A stretch of 64,000 nucleotides of DNA from an uncultured Geobacter sp. (GTDB lineage Bacteria > Desulfobacterota > Desulfuromonadia > Geobacterales > Geobacteraceae): the NCBI GenBank assembly GCA_903925075.1, contig CAIYDQ010000247.1, forward strand, positions 28,413-92,412, written 5' to 3'. A program made the position numbers and the translations under genes. This document shows positions 37,033-46,488 of this stretch, in pieces (position 1 is the first letter of the stretch; each line of letters opens with the position of its first letter). The notes under the pieces were generated by a model. That model had not been told where the DNA came from. It saw only the letters and a program-made list of their open reading frames with translations, and searched no databases.

Positions 37033-39111
37033 TTACTGGCCGGGAAAGCCGACCACCACCTTCTGCAGTTCGCCGGCGTCGACGCCGCCGCTGTTGTCCA
37101 GGTCCACGCACCGCTGCACCGGCTTCAATCCCAAGAACATGTCGATGGAGTTTTGCAGCTCGAAGGCGGTAACGGCGCCGTCGGCGTCGCAGTCGCCGGG
37201 TGCGATCACGGCGAATTGCGCAAGAACGGTGCAATCGCCGGTTACGGCCGCCGTGGTATAGACGGCTCCGCTCAGTTGGCCGGCGCCGCAGCCGCTCGCC
37301 CCAACGAGCCTGTAACCGGCGTCGGGGGTCAGGGTGCAGGTGGTGGTCCGACCGACGATGACCGGCGTGCTGCACTCTATTTGGCCGCCGACTCCGGCGC
37401 CGCCGCTGACGCTGCCGGCAACGGCATAGCTTGCCGGGGCGAGTATAGTCAGCGTCCCCGGCAGGTAGATGATGCTGTAATTGGAGGCCGAACCCGAGGC
37501 GAAGACGGCGTTGCTCACGGCGATGCCGTGGGTGCTGCCGACGGCGGCGGTTGCGGTCGCGCTTGCGGCGTAGCTGTAAATCACGCTCCCGACGGCGTCG
37601 CTGCCGACCAGACCGGACGCGGTAAAGCCGGGATTGGCCGGGTTCGCGTCTCCATAGGCTCGGCCGGCGTTCCCGGCGGCGACGGTGAGTTGCCTGGCCG
37701 CTACGGCGATGGTTTTGGTCACATCAGGGGCTGGAAAATAACCGGCGCTTCCCGGCTGGCTCGCCTTGACGGTGACAGTTCCGACGCCGGTAATGGTAAG
37801 GAGGTTGTTGGCGAGGACGGCCGGCCCGCTCACCAGGGTGAAGCTCACCGGAAGGTTCGAGGAAGCGCTGGCGGTCAGGGGGATGGCGCCGTCGCCGTAG
37901 ACGGCCGCGGCCGGCGGGGCGAAATCGACGCTCTGACCGGCCTTGCTGCGCACGGGCCAGACGTAGTGATTGTCGCTCTTGTAGTAGCTGTCGATGTAGC
38001 CGCTCCCCATATCAACGAACCAGGCGGCATCGGTGTACAAGGGGTCGCTGCTGGAAGACCAGTAGTAGTCGGCCGCGACGTTGGTAAAGCCGTAGAGATC
38101 GAGCCAGATCGCCGGATAGCCGGCTTGCCAGTCGATCATGCTGGCCAGTTCCTCCCGGTTGGGAAGTCGCCAGTCGTTGTAGCCTAAGTACCGTTCGTTG
38201 TTCAGCTTTGTGAGGTAATCCAGGGCGTGCTGCCAGGAAACCTCCCCGTCGTTTGCCGATTCCCAGGCATTGGCCGGGAGGTAATCCCGGTCGAAGGACG
38301 GGTCGCGGGCCGGCATCGCATTGGCGTCGCCTGACCAGATCAACCCGGTCAGTGCGTCGGTCACGGTCCGGTCGCCGTTGTCGGTGAATCGAGCGGCAGG
38401 CCAGGCTACGCCGGTCTGCGACTCGCCGTCCTGGCCGGTGCCGGCGCAGGAGACGATTGCGCCGGCCGCGTCCCAGCACAAGGTTTGACCGGTCTTGGCA
38501 AGCGGCGCAGCGGCCGAGGTCTCGGATTTTCCACGCACCGGCCACAGATAGCCGCTCCCCGTTTTGGCATGACTGTCCAGGTAGCCGCTGTCCATGACGA
38601 CGCACCAGGCATGGGCGGGATAGAGCGCATCGCTGTCGGAGGACCAATAGCTGTCGGCTTGGGCATTGGCGAACCCTTGAGAGTCGAGCCAAGTCGCGAG
38701 GCTGGTTTGCTGAGCGCTGGCCAAGCTGCGCAGCTCAGCGACGTTGGGCAATCGCCAGTCGTTGTGTCCCAGATAGCCCTGGCTCTGGCTGTTGAGGGTT
38801 TTGAGGTAAGTAAGCGCCTGCTGCCAGGTCTTGACCGCCTTGGCCGGATTGGCGTCTTTGCTCCAGACGAGGCCGGTCAGCTTGTCGCTCATGGTCTGGT
38901 CGCCATTGTCCACAAAGCGCGGAGCGGGCCAAGCCGCTCCCGCCTGCGACTCACCGTCCTGTCCCTTGCCGAGACAGGAAACAGCGGCGCCAGCGGCATC
39001 CCAACAGGATGTCTGGCCGGTACGCGGGAGGGAAATGGCGGCGCATGAAAAGGAAGCGTCTTGGAAAAGAAGCAGGATCAACAGCGGCAGGATGAAGAGG
39101 GTGCGCGTCAT
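37033..39111 (-). CDS. Secreted protein with two DUF1566 (Lcl) domains
   Basis: Start ATG 39111 with GGAGA nine bases before it; the signal peptide is MTRTLFILPLLILLLFQ and onward to CAA. Two DUF1566/Lcl_C domains (about 60-200 and 215-385) each carry GHNDWRLPN or GYNDWRLPN, TGLVW/TGLIW and WPVR. Then come an MBG-like Ig region (LTVAAGNAGRAYGDANP), a Cys-containing repeat (GRTTTCTLTPDAGY) and a C-terminal dockerin/EF-hand-like GDCDADGAVTAFE plus DLDNSGGVDAGE. It is probably cell-surface or extracellular, Ca-binding. Role unknown. Confidence 0.85.
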   Translation of the reverse strand: MTRTLFILPLLILLLFQDASFSCAAISLPRTGQTSCWDAAGAAVSCLGKGQDGESQAGAAWPAPRFVDNGDQTMSDKLTGLVWSKDANPAKAVKTWQQALTYLKTLNSQSQGYLGHNDWRLPNVAELRSLASAQQTSLATWLDSQGFANAQADSYWSSDSDALYPAHAWCVVMDSGYLDSHAKTGSGYLWPVRGKSETSAAAPLAKTGQTLCWDAAGAIVSCAGTGQDGESQTGVAWPAARFTDNGDRTVTDALTGLIWSGDANAMPARDPSFDRDYLPANAWESANDGEVSWQHALDYLTKLNNERYLGYNDWRLPNREELASMIDWQAGYPAIWLDLYGFTNVAADYYWSSSSDPLYTDAAWFVDMGSGYIDSYYKSDNHYVWPVRSKAGQSVDFAPPAAAVYGDGAIPLTASASSNLPVSFTLVSGPAVLANNLLTITGVGTVTVKASQPGSAGYFPAPDVTKTIAVAARQLTVAAGNAGRAYGDANPANPGFTASGLVGSDAVGSVIYSYAASATATAAVGSTHGIAVSNAVFASGSASNYSIIYLPGTLTILAPASYAVAGSVSGGAGVGGQIECSTPVIVGRTTTCTLTPDAGYRLVGASGCGAGQLSGAVYTTAAVTGDCTVLAQFAVIAPGDCDADGAVTAFELQNSIDMFLGLKPVQRCVDLDNSGGVDAGELQKVVVGFPGQ

Positions 39112-39563
39112 GTACGACAATCTCCGGTACAAACCTTTGCGGACGCTTTCGCCTTTCATGGGAGGGGGCTGGGGGAGGGAGAGCTTTCGCGAGCTTTCCA
39201 CCCCAACCCTCCCATCAAGGATCCTGTCGCTAATTTAAGCTCTTGCCGAGCCCACGTAGGTCGCGTTGAGGCGCGAAACGCGACGTTGCGATGATGGCGT
39301 AGAGCAGCGGTGCTGGCGCCAAGATACGGGTGATGGCGCCGAAGTAACGTTGCGTTTCACGATGCACCCGTTCAACGCAACCTACGGTTTGGGGAAAGGG
39401 TGGAAAGCTCGCGAAGCTCTCCCTCCCCCCAACCCCCTCCCATAAAGGGCTCGTCCGCCGAAGCCTTGGCGAAGGAGGAAGGGGGAGAACTACTAAGGCA
39501 CGAGCCAACTTAACGGCAGTGCCCTTTATGGGAGGAAATCGAGCAGGAGGGAGCATCGGCGGC
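39112..39563. other. Repeat-filled intergenic region
   Basis: About 450 bp with no gene. It holds a 51-bp imperfect inverted repeat (39152-39203 and 39398-39448) that surrounds a 130-bp element with GTAGGT ends (39256-39385). One copy of the CGCCGAAGCCTTGGCG palindrome repeat is at 39453-39475. Confidence 0.75.
39256..39385. repeat. MITE-like element, GTAGGT(C/T)GCGTTGA ends, copy 1
   Basis: The ends GTAGGTCGCGTTGA and TCAACGCAACCTAC are inverted copies with one mismatch. Inner sequence GTTGCGTTTCACGATGCACC is shared with the 27305 element, and in near form with the one at 47979. Confidence 0.75.
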
Positions 39564-40379
39564 TTACATGCCCTTGCCGCCCATCATCCCCTTGCGGAAG
39601 GCGGTGGTCATGTTTTTGAAGGGGAGCCCCGGCGCCGCGGCCGGCACGCCCTGCATCACCGTATTGATCTTCGCCATGATGGCCGGCATGTCGGCTTGGG
39701 GGTTGGCGGCTTTGATCGACGACATGTTGCCGAAAATCGCCCCCATCATGCCGCGATAGCGGTTCACGTCGACCGTGCCGCCGGCGCCCATGACCTGCGG
39801 GGTCTGCCCCATGGCCTGCGCAATATTCTGCGCGGCGGCGTGCATCCCCTCATTCTTGGCCGCCATGTAGTCTTCGAGCACGCTCTTCGGATCCGTCCCC
39901 GCCCCGGTCGGCATGCCGAGCTTGGCTTTCAAAGCGTTCATCGCCGCCTCGGGAGTTTGGGTCGGGTCGCTGTCCATCATCTGCTTCAGCATGGACGACA
40001 CCGGACTGATGAAGTTGCTGTTGACCACGCCCGTTACGGCTGCGGGAGGCATGCTCAGCGCATAGCTCTTGGCGACGGTCTGTCCGGGATTATCCATGTC
40101 GATGGTCTGGCCGGCTACCGCCATGGCGACGATCGGATACTTCCCCACATCGGCGGGATCGACCTTCAAGGTGTAGGCGCCCGTTGCATCCGTCATTGCC
40201 GACGGCTCGCCCGCATCCAACTGCATGTTGCCGTTTTTGTCCAGGAATACCGTGGCGTTGGCCAGGTAGCCGTCGGCCACCGTGCCGGAAATCGAGGCCG
40301 TCTGGCTGCCGTTGCTGCCGCATCCGGCGATCAGGCCGACCGTGAGAAGGGTTGCCGCTGCCAAAAACTGTTTGTTCAT
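39564..40379 (-). CDS. Lipoprotein with carboxypeptidase-regulatory-like domain, copy A
   Basis: The 271-residue protein has a lipobox LIAGC at about 16-20. Residues 30-110 look like a small beta-sandwich with a DKNGNMQLDAGEP Ca-binding-like loop. The helical remainder ends with DVNRYRGMMGAIFGNMSS. It is a paralogue of the next gene upstream; both follow a DUF6502 gene. Function unknown. Confidence 0.8.
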   Translation of the reverse strand: MNKQFLAAATLLTVGLIAGCGSNGSQTASISGTVADGYLANATVFLDKNGNMQLDAGEPSAMTDATGAYTLKVDPADVGKYPIVAMAVAGQTIDMDNPGQTVAKSYALSMPPAAVTGVVNSNFISPVSSMLKQMMDSDPTQTPEAAMNALKAKLGMPTGAGTDPKSVLEDYMAAKNEGMHAAAQNIAQAMGQTPQVMGAGGTVDVNRYRGMMGAIFGNMSSIKAANPQADMPAIMAKINTVMQGVPAAAPGLPFKNMTTAFRKGMMGGKGM

Positions 40380-40494
40380 GTTCGTTCTCCTTTTTGGTTT
40401 GAGGTGAAACTTCCGTATCGACGATCCCTGAAGTGGTTACTCTGCTGCGGCAGCCCCGGCGCCACACGGGCCGAATCCGGGGAGCCGCTCAAGA

Positions 40495-41436
40495 CTATCT
40501 CATGCCTGCGGTTATGGTGCTGATCCCGCCCATCATGCCTCGGAAGGCGCTGGACATGTTTCGATACGGCTCTCCGGGGCTGGTCGGAGGCGTGTTGGAC
40601 AGCACCGTTCCCATGGCGTCGTTGAGATGCGCCAGGCCCGCTTGGTTGTTCGGGCCGCGAACCGACGACATATTGCTGAAAATGGTCCCCATCATGCCGC
40701 GATAGCGATTGACGTCAACCGTCACCACCGAGCCGCTGATGCCGAGCACCTGGGCCATTTGGCCTCCCATCAGAGTCGCTATGTTCTGGGCGGCGGTCTG
40801 CATGGGCGCGTTGTTGGCGGCAAGGTAATTGGCCAGCAGATCGGTGCCGGGCGGCAGTCCCAGATTCGCCGCCAGAGCGCTGCCTGCGTGTTGCAGGTCC
40901 GGATATTTTCCCGTTTCCATCATCTCGCGAAGCTGCGAGGTGATGGGGCTTATGAAGTTGTCGGCCACCGTACCGCTGACGCTTTCTTTCGGCATGCTGA
41001 GCACATAGCTGTTGGCAACCGTCTGGTTGGTGTCCTTGTCGATCGTCACTCCTTGGATCGCCAGGGCGACAATGGGATAGTTGCCCAGGTCCGCCGCGTC
41101 TACATGCAAGGTATAAGCGCCGTTCAGGTCGGTGGTCGTGAAGGGCTCGCCCGCGTCCCATTGATAATTGCCGTTTCGGTCCAGGAACACGGTGGCGTTG
41201 ACGAGATAGCCGTCCGCGACCTTGCCCGACACCGATTTCGCCAGGCTTCCCGTGCCGCCCGTGCCGACCCCTGCGGTTTGATCGCCGGAACTGCATGCCG
41301 ACAGCAGCGTCGCGATCAGCAGCGAAAGCCCCAGAAGCGCGCGCCGCGCCGCGGACGACGCCGGCCGGCTGGGCAGCGCCGAGGACGCAGGCCGCGGCCC
41401 TCCCCGCCTTTTTCGATGGAGTACGGATTTATTCAT
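40495..41436 (-). CDS. Lipoprotein with carboxypeptidase-regulatory-like domain, copy B
   Basis: The 313-residue paralogue of the gene at 39564 has a longer basic N-terminus, then lipobox LLSAC near 48. It shares DRNGNYQWDAGEP and DVNRYRGMMGTIFSNMSS. Its ATG overlaps the end of the DUF6502 gene by 8 bp, so the two are coupled. Confidence 0.8.
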   Translation of the reverse strand: MNKSVLHRKRRGGPRPASSALPSRPASSAARRALLGLSLLIATLLSACSSGDQTAGVGTGGTGSLAKSVSGKVADGYLVNATVFLDRNGNYQWDAGEPFTTTDLNGAYTLHVDAADLGNYPIVALAIQGVTIDKDTNQTVANSYVLSMPKESVSGTVADNFISPITSQLREMMETGKYPDLQHAGSALAANLGLPPGTDLLANYLAANNAPMQTAAQNIATLMGGQMAQVLGISGSVVTVDVNRYRGMMGTIFSNMSSVRGPNNQAGLAHLNDAMGTVLSNTPPTSPGEPYRNMSSAFRGMMGGISTITAGMR

Positions 41437-42334
41437 GTTCTGGATTCCTTATGGGGGCATTGGGGCAGGTCGAGGGTTCGTCGGCGGTCTCGATGCCGGG
41501 CATGCGTTCGTCGAAGCTGTAGAGCCCGATGCGCAGGCGTTGATCCTGGGCGCGTCCGGCGAGCCGATCGGATTCGATCAGGGAGACGATTTTGGGCACC
41601 ATGGCTTCGCGCAGCGCCTTCCAATGCCCGACGATCAGGGGGTGCAACTCCTTGATCGACTCCCGGGACAATTCGTCGGCAAAGACCGCCTGCTCGTGGT
41701 GCCTGCCGCCGTCCTGCAAGACGTTAGTTACGGCGGCGTCGAGATGGTCGCCGACGTTGTCTCCCAGCAGGCCGAGCAACTGGTGGCCGTCGCCCCGGGG
41801 CACGAATTCCTTACCCGTGAGCGCCACGCAGTCGAGCTCCTGGTCAAAGCGCGCCAGCCCCAATCTGACCAACTCGTCGAGCATGCTGCGCGGGTGCACG
41901 TCGCGGGTGATGGCCTGAGCGAGCGACTCGAAGCTCGGCTCCCCTCCCTGCCGTTTCAACACCAAGGGCGCGCCGTCGCCGTCGCGATAAGCGGCGTCGG
42001 TGGTCCAGCGGGCGAACACTTCGGTGCTGATCGGCGGCTTGGTGGAGCGCACCGGCGCATCGGCTTTGAACAAGCGGGTCACCTCGCGGCGGGTAAGGCC
42101 GGTGGCGGTGCTGATGCGGCTTACCGTGCCGTAGACCGGCGCGCCGGGCTGCAAGGCTTCCGCCTCCTTCACGAAGGCCTTTTTCAGCTGTTCCTCGACC
42201 GTCGCAAAGGTAATGCCGTGGGCAAGACAAAGACGCGCCAGCGGGAGCAACAGGCGGCTCATGATCCTGGTGTGGACCGTATCCTGCCCCGGCGTGATCG
42301 AGGCGGCTTCCTGGCTGGTGGTTAAATCGGGCAT
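41429..42334 (-). CDS. DUF6502 family protein
   Basis: The 301-residue protein begins LLLPLARLCLAHGITFATVEEQLKKAF and has ISTATGLTRREVTRLF, a helix-turn-helix-like segment. No TM or signal is seen, so it is cytoplasmic and may bind DNA. ATG 42334 is preferred; the frame reaches a GTG at 42397 inside a palindrome. It heads an operon with the two lipoproteins. Confidence 0.7.
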   Translation of the reverse strand: MPDLTTSQEAASITPGQDTVHTRIMSRLLLPLARLCLAHGITFATVEEQLKKAFVKEAEALQPGAPVYGTVSRISTATGLTRREVTRLFKADAPVRSTKPPISTEVFARWTTDAAYRDGDGAPLVLKRQGGEPSFESLAQAITRDVHPRSMLDELVRLGLARFDQELDCVALTGKEFVPRGDGHQLLGLLGDNVGDHLDAAVTNVLQDGGRHHEQAVFADELSRESIKELHPLIVGHWKALREAMVPKIVSLIESDRLAGRAQDQRLRIGLYSFDERMPGIETADEPSTCPNAPIRNPEHE

Positions 42335-42378
42335 CGATTGGCGATCCAATAAAAGTGGCTGCGGGAGAAACGTTTCAG

Positions 42379-42403
42379 ATAGATGTGCATTTTGCACATC
42401 TAT
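42379..42403. promoter_or_regulatory. Perfect palindrome upstream of DUF6502 gene
   Basis: ATAGATGTGCA and TGCACATCTAT are perfect 11-bp inverted arms around TTT, 45 bp before the DUF6502 start. The position suits an operator for a dimeric regulator, perhaps DUF6502 itself. Confidence 0.6.
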
Positions 42404-42425
42404 TCACAAGAGTCAAGCTCAAAAA

Positions 42426-42462
42426 AATGGGCGACCCGCTTTTCCCGGATCGCCCATTACCT
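42426..42462 (-). terminator. Terminator of the Met/His-rich protein gene
   Basis: Minus-strand stem ATGGGCGA/TCGCCCAT with a G-C extension, followed by seven T residues, 48 bp after the stop at 42510. Confidence 0.8.
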
Positions 42463-42509
42463 TTGCTCCCGCTGTCCACCAGCGAACGCGTGCTGCAGTT
42501 GCAGTTGCG

Positions 42510-42983
42510 CTACTTCACCGTGTACCAGAACTTGGAGCTGCGCACCTTGCCGTCCTTCAACTGAAACTTGCACATGACGCCATACTTCCCTTTCTTGGAA
42601 AGGTCGAAATCCGCCCCGAAGCCGCCCTGCATGCCCATCAGCTCCTTGGTCTGGGCGACCTTGTCCGGCCCCTGGACCTTCACCGTCGCCTGACCGTCGG
42701 CCAGCACCTTGCCGCTCTTGGCGTCCTTGAAATCCACCATGATGTGATGGGTCTCCTTCATCTCCTTGGGCATTTCCATACCCTTCATATTTTCTTTCAT
42801 GCTCATGACCTTGAAAGTCGCCTTCACGCCGTCGACTACCTCCTCGTGGGCGACATCCCCCTTGTCCATCGCGTGCTCGCCGTGATCCATCTTCATGGAA
42901 CCGTGGTCGTGCTCCATGGCAAAGGCGGCCATCGGGGCTGAAAAGGCAAGCGCTGCTGCGATCAGAACGGTCAGTTTCTTCAT
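42510..42983 (-). CDS. Periplasmic Met/His-rich copper-linked protein
   Basis: The 157-residue protein starts at ATG 42983 after AAGGAG. The signal peptide ends AAFA. The mature N-terminus is MEHDHGSMKMDHGEHAMDKGD, followed by many Met-rich stretches (KENMKGMEMPKEM). This suits Cu(I)/Ag(I) binding beside a Cus system, taking the place of CusF, though it is not CusF by sequence. It has its own terminator and a possible sigma-54 promoter. Confidence 0.7.
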   Translation of the reverse strand: MKKLTVLIAAALAFSAPMAAFAMEHDHGSMKMDHGEHAMDKGDVAHEEVVDGVKATFKVMSMKENMKGMEMPKEMKETHHIMVDFKDAKSGKVLADGQATVKVQGPDKVAQTKELMGMQGGFGADFDLSKKGKYGVMCKFQLKDGKVRSSKFWYTVK

Positions 42984-43027
42984 AGGTTCTCTCCTTATTA
43001 ATGCTGCGAGATGTTTGTTTTTGAAAA

Positions 43028-43043
43028 AGCACATGCCGTGCCA
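43028..43043 (-). promoter_or_regulatory. Putative sigma-54 promoter
   Basis: On the minus strand TGGCACG-GCAT-GTGCT matches the -24/-12 consensus TGGCACG-N4-TTGCW with one mismatch. The start codon at 42983 lies about 45 bp downstream. Confidence 0.5.
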
Positions 43044-43149
43044 AAATGTAACAACCTGATATAACGAGCTTTAAATCATTGAGCCCATGCACGCTGTGGA
43101 ATATTAGACAGCCGAAGTTGCATATTCTTCTGTGGTATCGCTCAATCGC

Positions 43150-46100
43150 CTAGTGCTTCATGCCTGAATATTTGAGCCTCCCTTTTTTCAGGTCCCGCGT
43201 CTTCATCAGCACGAAAATCACCGGAGTCATGATCAGCACGTGGACCGCCGAGGAGAGCATGCCGCCGATCATCGGGGCGGCTATCGGCTTCATCACGTCG
43301 GCGCCGGTGCCGGTCGACCACATGATCGGCACCAGGCCCAGCAGCGCCACCGCCACGGTCATGAGCTTGGGACGCAGCCTCAGCACCGCCCCCTCGAAGG
43401 TGGCGTCGTAGATGTCCTGCTCGCTGCACGGCCCGTTGATGAGCTTCTTGTCCAGCGCCTCGTGCAGGTAGATGACCATCACCACCCCGGTCTCCACGGC
43501 GATCCCGTAGAGGGCGATGAACCCCACCCAGACGGCGACCGACATGTTGTAGCCCAAGAGCTTCACCAGGTAGACCCCTCCCACCAGGGCGAAGGGGACG
43601 GAAAGCATGACCATGCTCGCCTCCAGCGCCGAGTGGAAGGTGAAGAACAGCAGGATGAAGATGATCAGCAGGCCGGCCGGCACCAGCATTTGCAGGCGCG
43701 CCTTGGCCCGCACCTGGTTCTCCCATTGCCCCGACCAGGCGACGTAGTAGCCGGCCGGAAGTTTCAGCTGTTTTTCCAGCACCCGCTGCGCCTCGCCCAC
43801 GAACCCGCCCATATCACGGCCGCGGACGTTCAGAAAGACGATGGAGCGCAAGAGCCCCCCCTCGGAGTTGATCTCCGGCGCGCCGGTCGACATCTTCAGC
43901 TTGGTCAACAGCGACATCGGCACCTGCGCGCCGTTCATCCCCGCCACCAGGATGCGCTGGATGGCCGGTATGTTGTCGCGCAGCTCCCTCATATACCTGA
44001 CGCGGATCGGAAAGCGGTTGCGCCCCTCCACCGAGGTTGAGAGCATGTCGCCCCCAAGGGCCGTGGAAATGACGTCCTGGACGTCGCCGACCTTCACCCC
44101 GTAACGGGCGGCGGCCTCCCGGTCGATGTCGATGTCCAGATAATTGCCGCCGGTCACCCGCTCCGCGACCACGTCGGCGGCCCCCGGCACCGTTTTCAGG
44201 ATAGCCTCGGCCTGCACGGCCAGATCCTTCAGCACGTTCAGGTCGTTGCCGAAAAACTTGACCCCGAGATCGGTGCGCACGCCGGTGGAGAGCATGTTGA
44301 TCCGGTTGATGATCGGCTGGGTCCAGCCGTTACGGACCCCGATCTGCTGCAATTTGCCGTCCAGTTCCGAGACGATGTCCGCCTTGGTGAGTCCCGCCCG
44401 CCACGTATCCTTGGGTTTCAGGATGATGATGCTTTCGAACATCGAGACCGGCGCCGGGTCGGTGGAAGTCTCCGCGCGCCCCACCTTGCCGAGCACGTGC
44501 TCCACCTCCGGCACGCTCTTGATGATCGTATCCTGAACCTGGATCAGTCTTTTCGCCTCGTTGATGGAGACGTTGGGGAGCGTCACCGGCATATAGAGGA
44601 GCGAGCCCTCGTCCAAGGGGGGCATGAATTCGCTGCCGATGCTCATGAACATGGGAATGGCGATCCCCAGGGCCACCAGGTTCAAGGCGATGGTGGTCTT
44701 TTTCCACTTGAGCACCCATTTGATCACCGGCGAATAGAGGGCGATGAAGAAGCCGGAGACGGGATTGGAGCTTTCCGGCGGCATCTTGCCGCGCATGAAG
44801 TAGTACATCAGCACCGGCACCAGCGTGATGGCGATGATGGCGGAGCCCATCATGGAGAAGGTCTTGGTGAAGGCCAGCGGATGGAACAGCTTTCCTTCCT
44901 GCCCCTCCAGCATGAAGACCGGCACGAAGGAGAGGATGATGATGGCGAGCGAGAAGAAAATGGCGCGCCCCACCTGCTTGGCGGAGGTGATGATCACATC
45001 CAGGCGTTTTTCCCGGCGCTCCTCGGGCGGCATTTCCGAGAGGTGCCGGTAGCAGTTCTCCACCATGATCACGCCGGCGTCCACCAGCACGCCGATGGCG
45101 ATGGCGATCCCTCCCAGGGACATGATGTTGGAGGTCACCCCCATGAGCTTCATGGTGATGAAGGCGAAGAGCACCGAGATCGGCAGGGTGAGCACGATCA
45201 CCAGCGCGCTCTGGAAGTGCAACAGGAACACCAGGATCACCAGCGAGACCACGATGGATTCTTCCAAAAGCGAGTGCTTCAGCGTGTCGATGGCCCGCGT
45301 GATCAGATCGGAGCGGTCGTAGGAGACCCGGATCTTCACCCCCGGCGGCAGCCCCTTCTCCAGGGAAACGATCTTCTCCTTGACCCGGTCGATGACGTCC
45401 TTGGCGTTCTCCCCGTAGCGCATGATCACGATGCCGCCGACCGCCTCGCCCTCGCCGTTCACGTCCAAAAGGCCGCGGCGGATCGCGCCCCCCATCTGCA
45501 CGGTCCCCAGGTTCTTCAGATAGATCGGGGTGCCGCGCAGGTCCGCGCCCACCACGATGTTTTCCAGGTCGGCCGGAGACTTGATGTAGCCGCGCCCCCG
45601 GATCAGGAACTCGGCGTCCGCCTGTTCCAAAAGCCTCCCCCCCACGTCGTTGTTGGAGCGCTTGACCGCATCCGCCACGTCGCCGACCTTGACGTTGTAG
45701 GCGAAGAGCCGGTTGGGGTCCAGATCGATCTGGTATTCGCGCACGAAGCCGCCGATGGAGGCGACCTCGGCCACGCCGGGGACCGTGTTCAACTGATAGC
45801 GGACGAACCAGTCCTGGAGGGTGCGCAGCTGCTCCAGATCGTACCCCTTCCCTTCCAGGGTGTACCAGAAGACGTGGCCGACGCCGGTGCCGTCCGGCCC
45901 CAGGGTCGGCACCACGCCCGGAGGAAGCAGCGAGGCGGCGTAGTTGAGCCGCTCCAGCACCCGGGTTCTCGCCCAATAGATGTCGGCCTTGTCCTCGAAG
46001 ATCACGTAGATCATGGAGAAGCCGAAGGCGGAAGAGGCTCGCACCGCGCGCACCTGCGGCAGCCCCTGCAGGTTCACCGCCAGCGGATAGGTCACCTGGT

Positions 46101-46287
46101 CCTCCACCACCTGCGGCGAGCGGCCGGGGTAATCGGTGAAGACGATGACCTGGTTGTCCGACAAGTCCGGGATGGCGTCCACCGGCGTCCGGTAGACCGC
46201 CCAGATCCCCCAGGCGATCAGCAAGGCGAACAGCATGAGCACTATCACCCGGTTGCGGGCGGAATATTCGATGATTTTCTCTATCAT
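43150..46287 (-). CDS. cusA: Heavy-metal RND efflux pump (CusA-like)
   Basis: The 1045-residue inner-membrane pump has 12 TM helices and two large periplasmic loops: YRTPVDAIPDLSDNQVIVFTDYPG, then SEFMPPLDEGSLLYMPVTLPNVS. It aligns with CusA/SilA, and the MLSTGVRTDLGVKFFG segment holds the Met at the CusA metal-site position. This points to Cu(I)/Ag(I) rather than Zn/Co. The gene follows the adaptor after a 200-bp repeat-like gap. Confidence 0.93.
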   Translation of the reverse strand: MIEKIIEYSARNRVIVLMLFALLIAWGIWAVYRTPVDAIPDLSDNQVIVFTDYPGRSPQVVEDQVTYPLAVNLQGLPQVRAVRASSAFGFSMIYVIFEDKADIYWARTRVLERLNYAASLLPPGVVPTLGPDGTGVGHVFWYTLEGKGYDLEQLRTLQDWFVRYQLNTVPGVAEVASIGGFVREYQIDLDPNRLFAYNVKVGDVADAVKRSNNDVGGRLLEQADAEFLIRGRGYIKSPADLENIVVGADLRGTPIYLKNLGTVQMGGAIRRGLLDVNGEGEAVGGIVIMRYGENAKDVIDRVKEKIVSLEKGLPPGVKIRVSYDRSDLITRAIDTLKHSLLEESIVVSLVILVFLLHFQSALVIVLTLPISVLFAFITMKLMGVTSNIMSLGGIAIAIGVLVDAGVIMVENCYRHLSEMPPEERREKRLDVIITSAKQVGRAIFFSLAIIILSFVPVFMLEGQEGKLFHPLAFTKTFSMMGSAIIAITLVPVLMYYFMRGKMPPESSNPVSGFFIALYSPVIKWVLKWKKTTIALNLVALGIAIPMFMSIGSEFMPPLDEGSLLYMPVTLPNVSINEAKRLIQVQDTIIKSVPEVEHVLGKVGRAETSTDPAPVSMFESIIILKPKDTWRAGLTKADIVSELDGKLQQIGVRNGWTQPIINRINMLSTGVRTDLGVKFFGNDLNVLKDLAVQAEAILKTVPGAADVVAERVTGGNYLDIDIDREAAARYGVKVGDVQDVISTALGGDMLSTSVEGRNRFPIRVRYMRELRDNIPAIQRILVAGMNGAQVPMSLLTKLKMSTGAPEINSEGGLLRSIVFLNVRGRDMGGFVGEAQRVLEKQLKLPAGYYVAWSGQWENQVRAKARLQMLVPAGLLIIFILLFFTFHSALEASMVMLSVPFALVGGVYLVKLLGYNMSVAVWVGFIALYGIAVETGVVMVIYLHEALDKKLINGPCSEQDIYDATFEGAVLRLRPKLMTVAVALLGLVPIMWSTGTGADVMKPIAAPMIGGMLSSAVHVLIMTPVIFVLMKTRDLKKGRLKYSGMKH

Positions 46288-46304
46288 TTAAAACCTCTAA
46301 AAGC

Positions 46305-46485
46305 TGGCTAAGGGCAAAGGGCTAAGGGCTAAAGGCTTTGGGCTAAAGGCTAAGGGCTAAAGGCCAGGGGCTAGGGGCAAAAGGCTTCGGGTACCGTTTT
46401 TCATCCTTTGCCCTTTGCCTTTTGCCTTTAGCCCTTCGCCTTTCGCCCTTCGCCATGCTTTTAGCCTTCTCCCTTCGCCATGCTT
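46305..46485. repeat. Low-complexity inverted repeats between cusB and cusA
   Basis: The left half repeats GGGCTAAAGGC-type units (at least five). The right half repeats the inverse GCCTTTAGCCC/GCCTTTCGCCC type. Together they could form a long imperfect hairpin in the mRNA. Confidence 0.75.
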
Positions 46486-46488
46486 TAA

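Noticed and set aside
44497..46311. 604-codon + frame opposite cusA
   Set aside because: His/Asp/Gln-rich antisense shadow of the RND pump.
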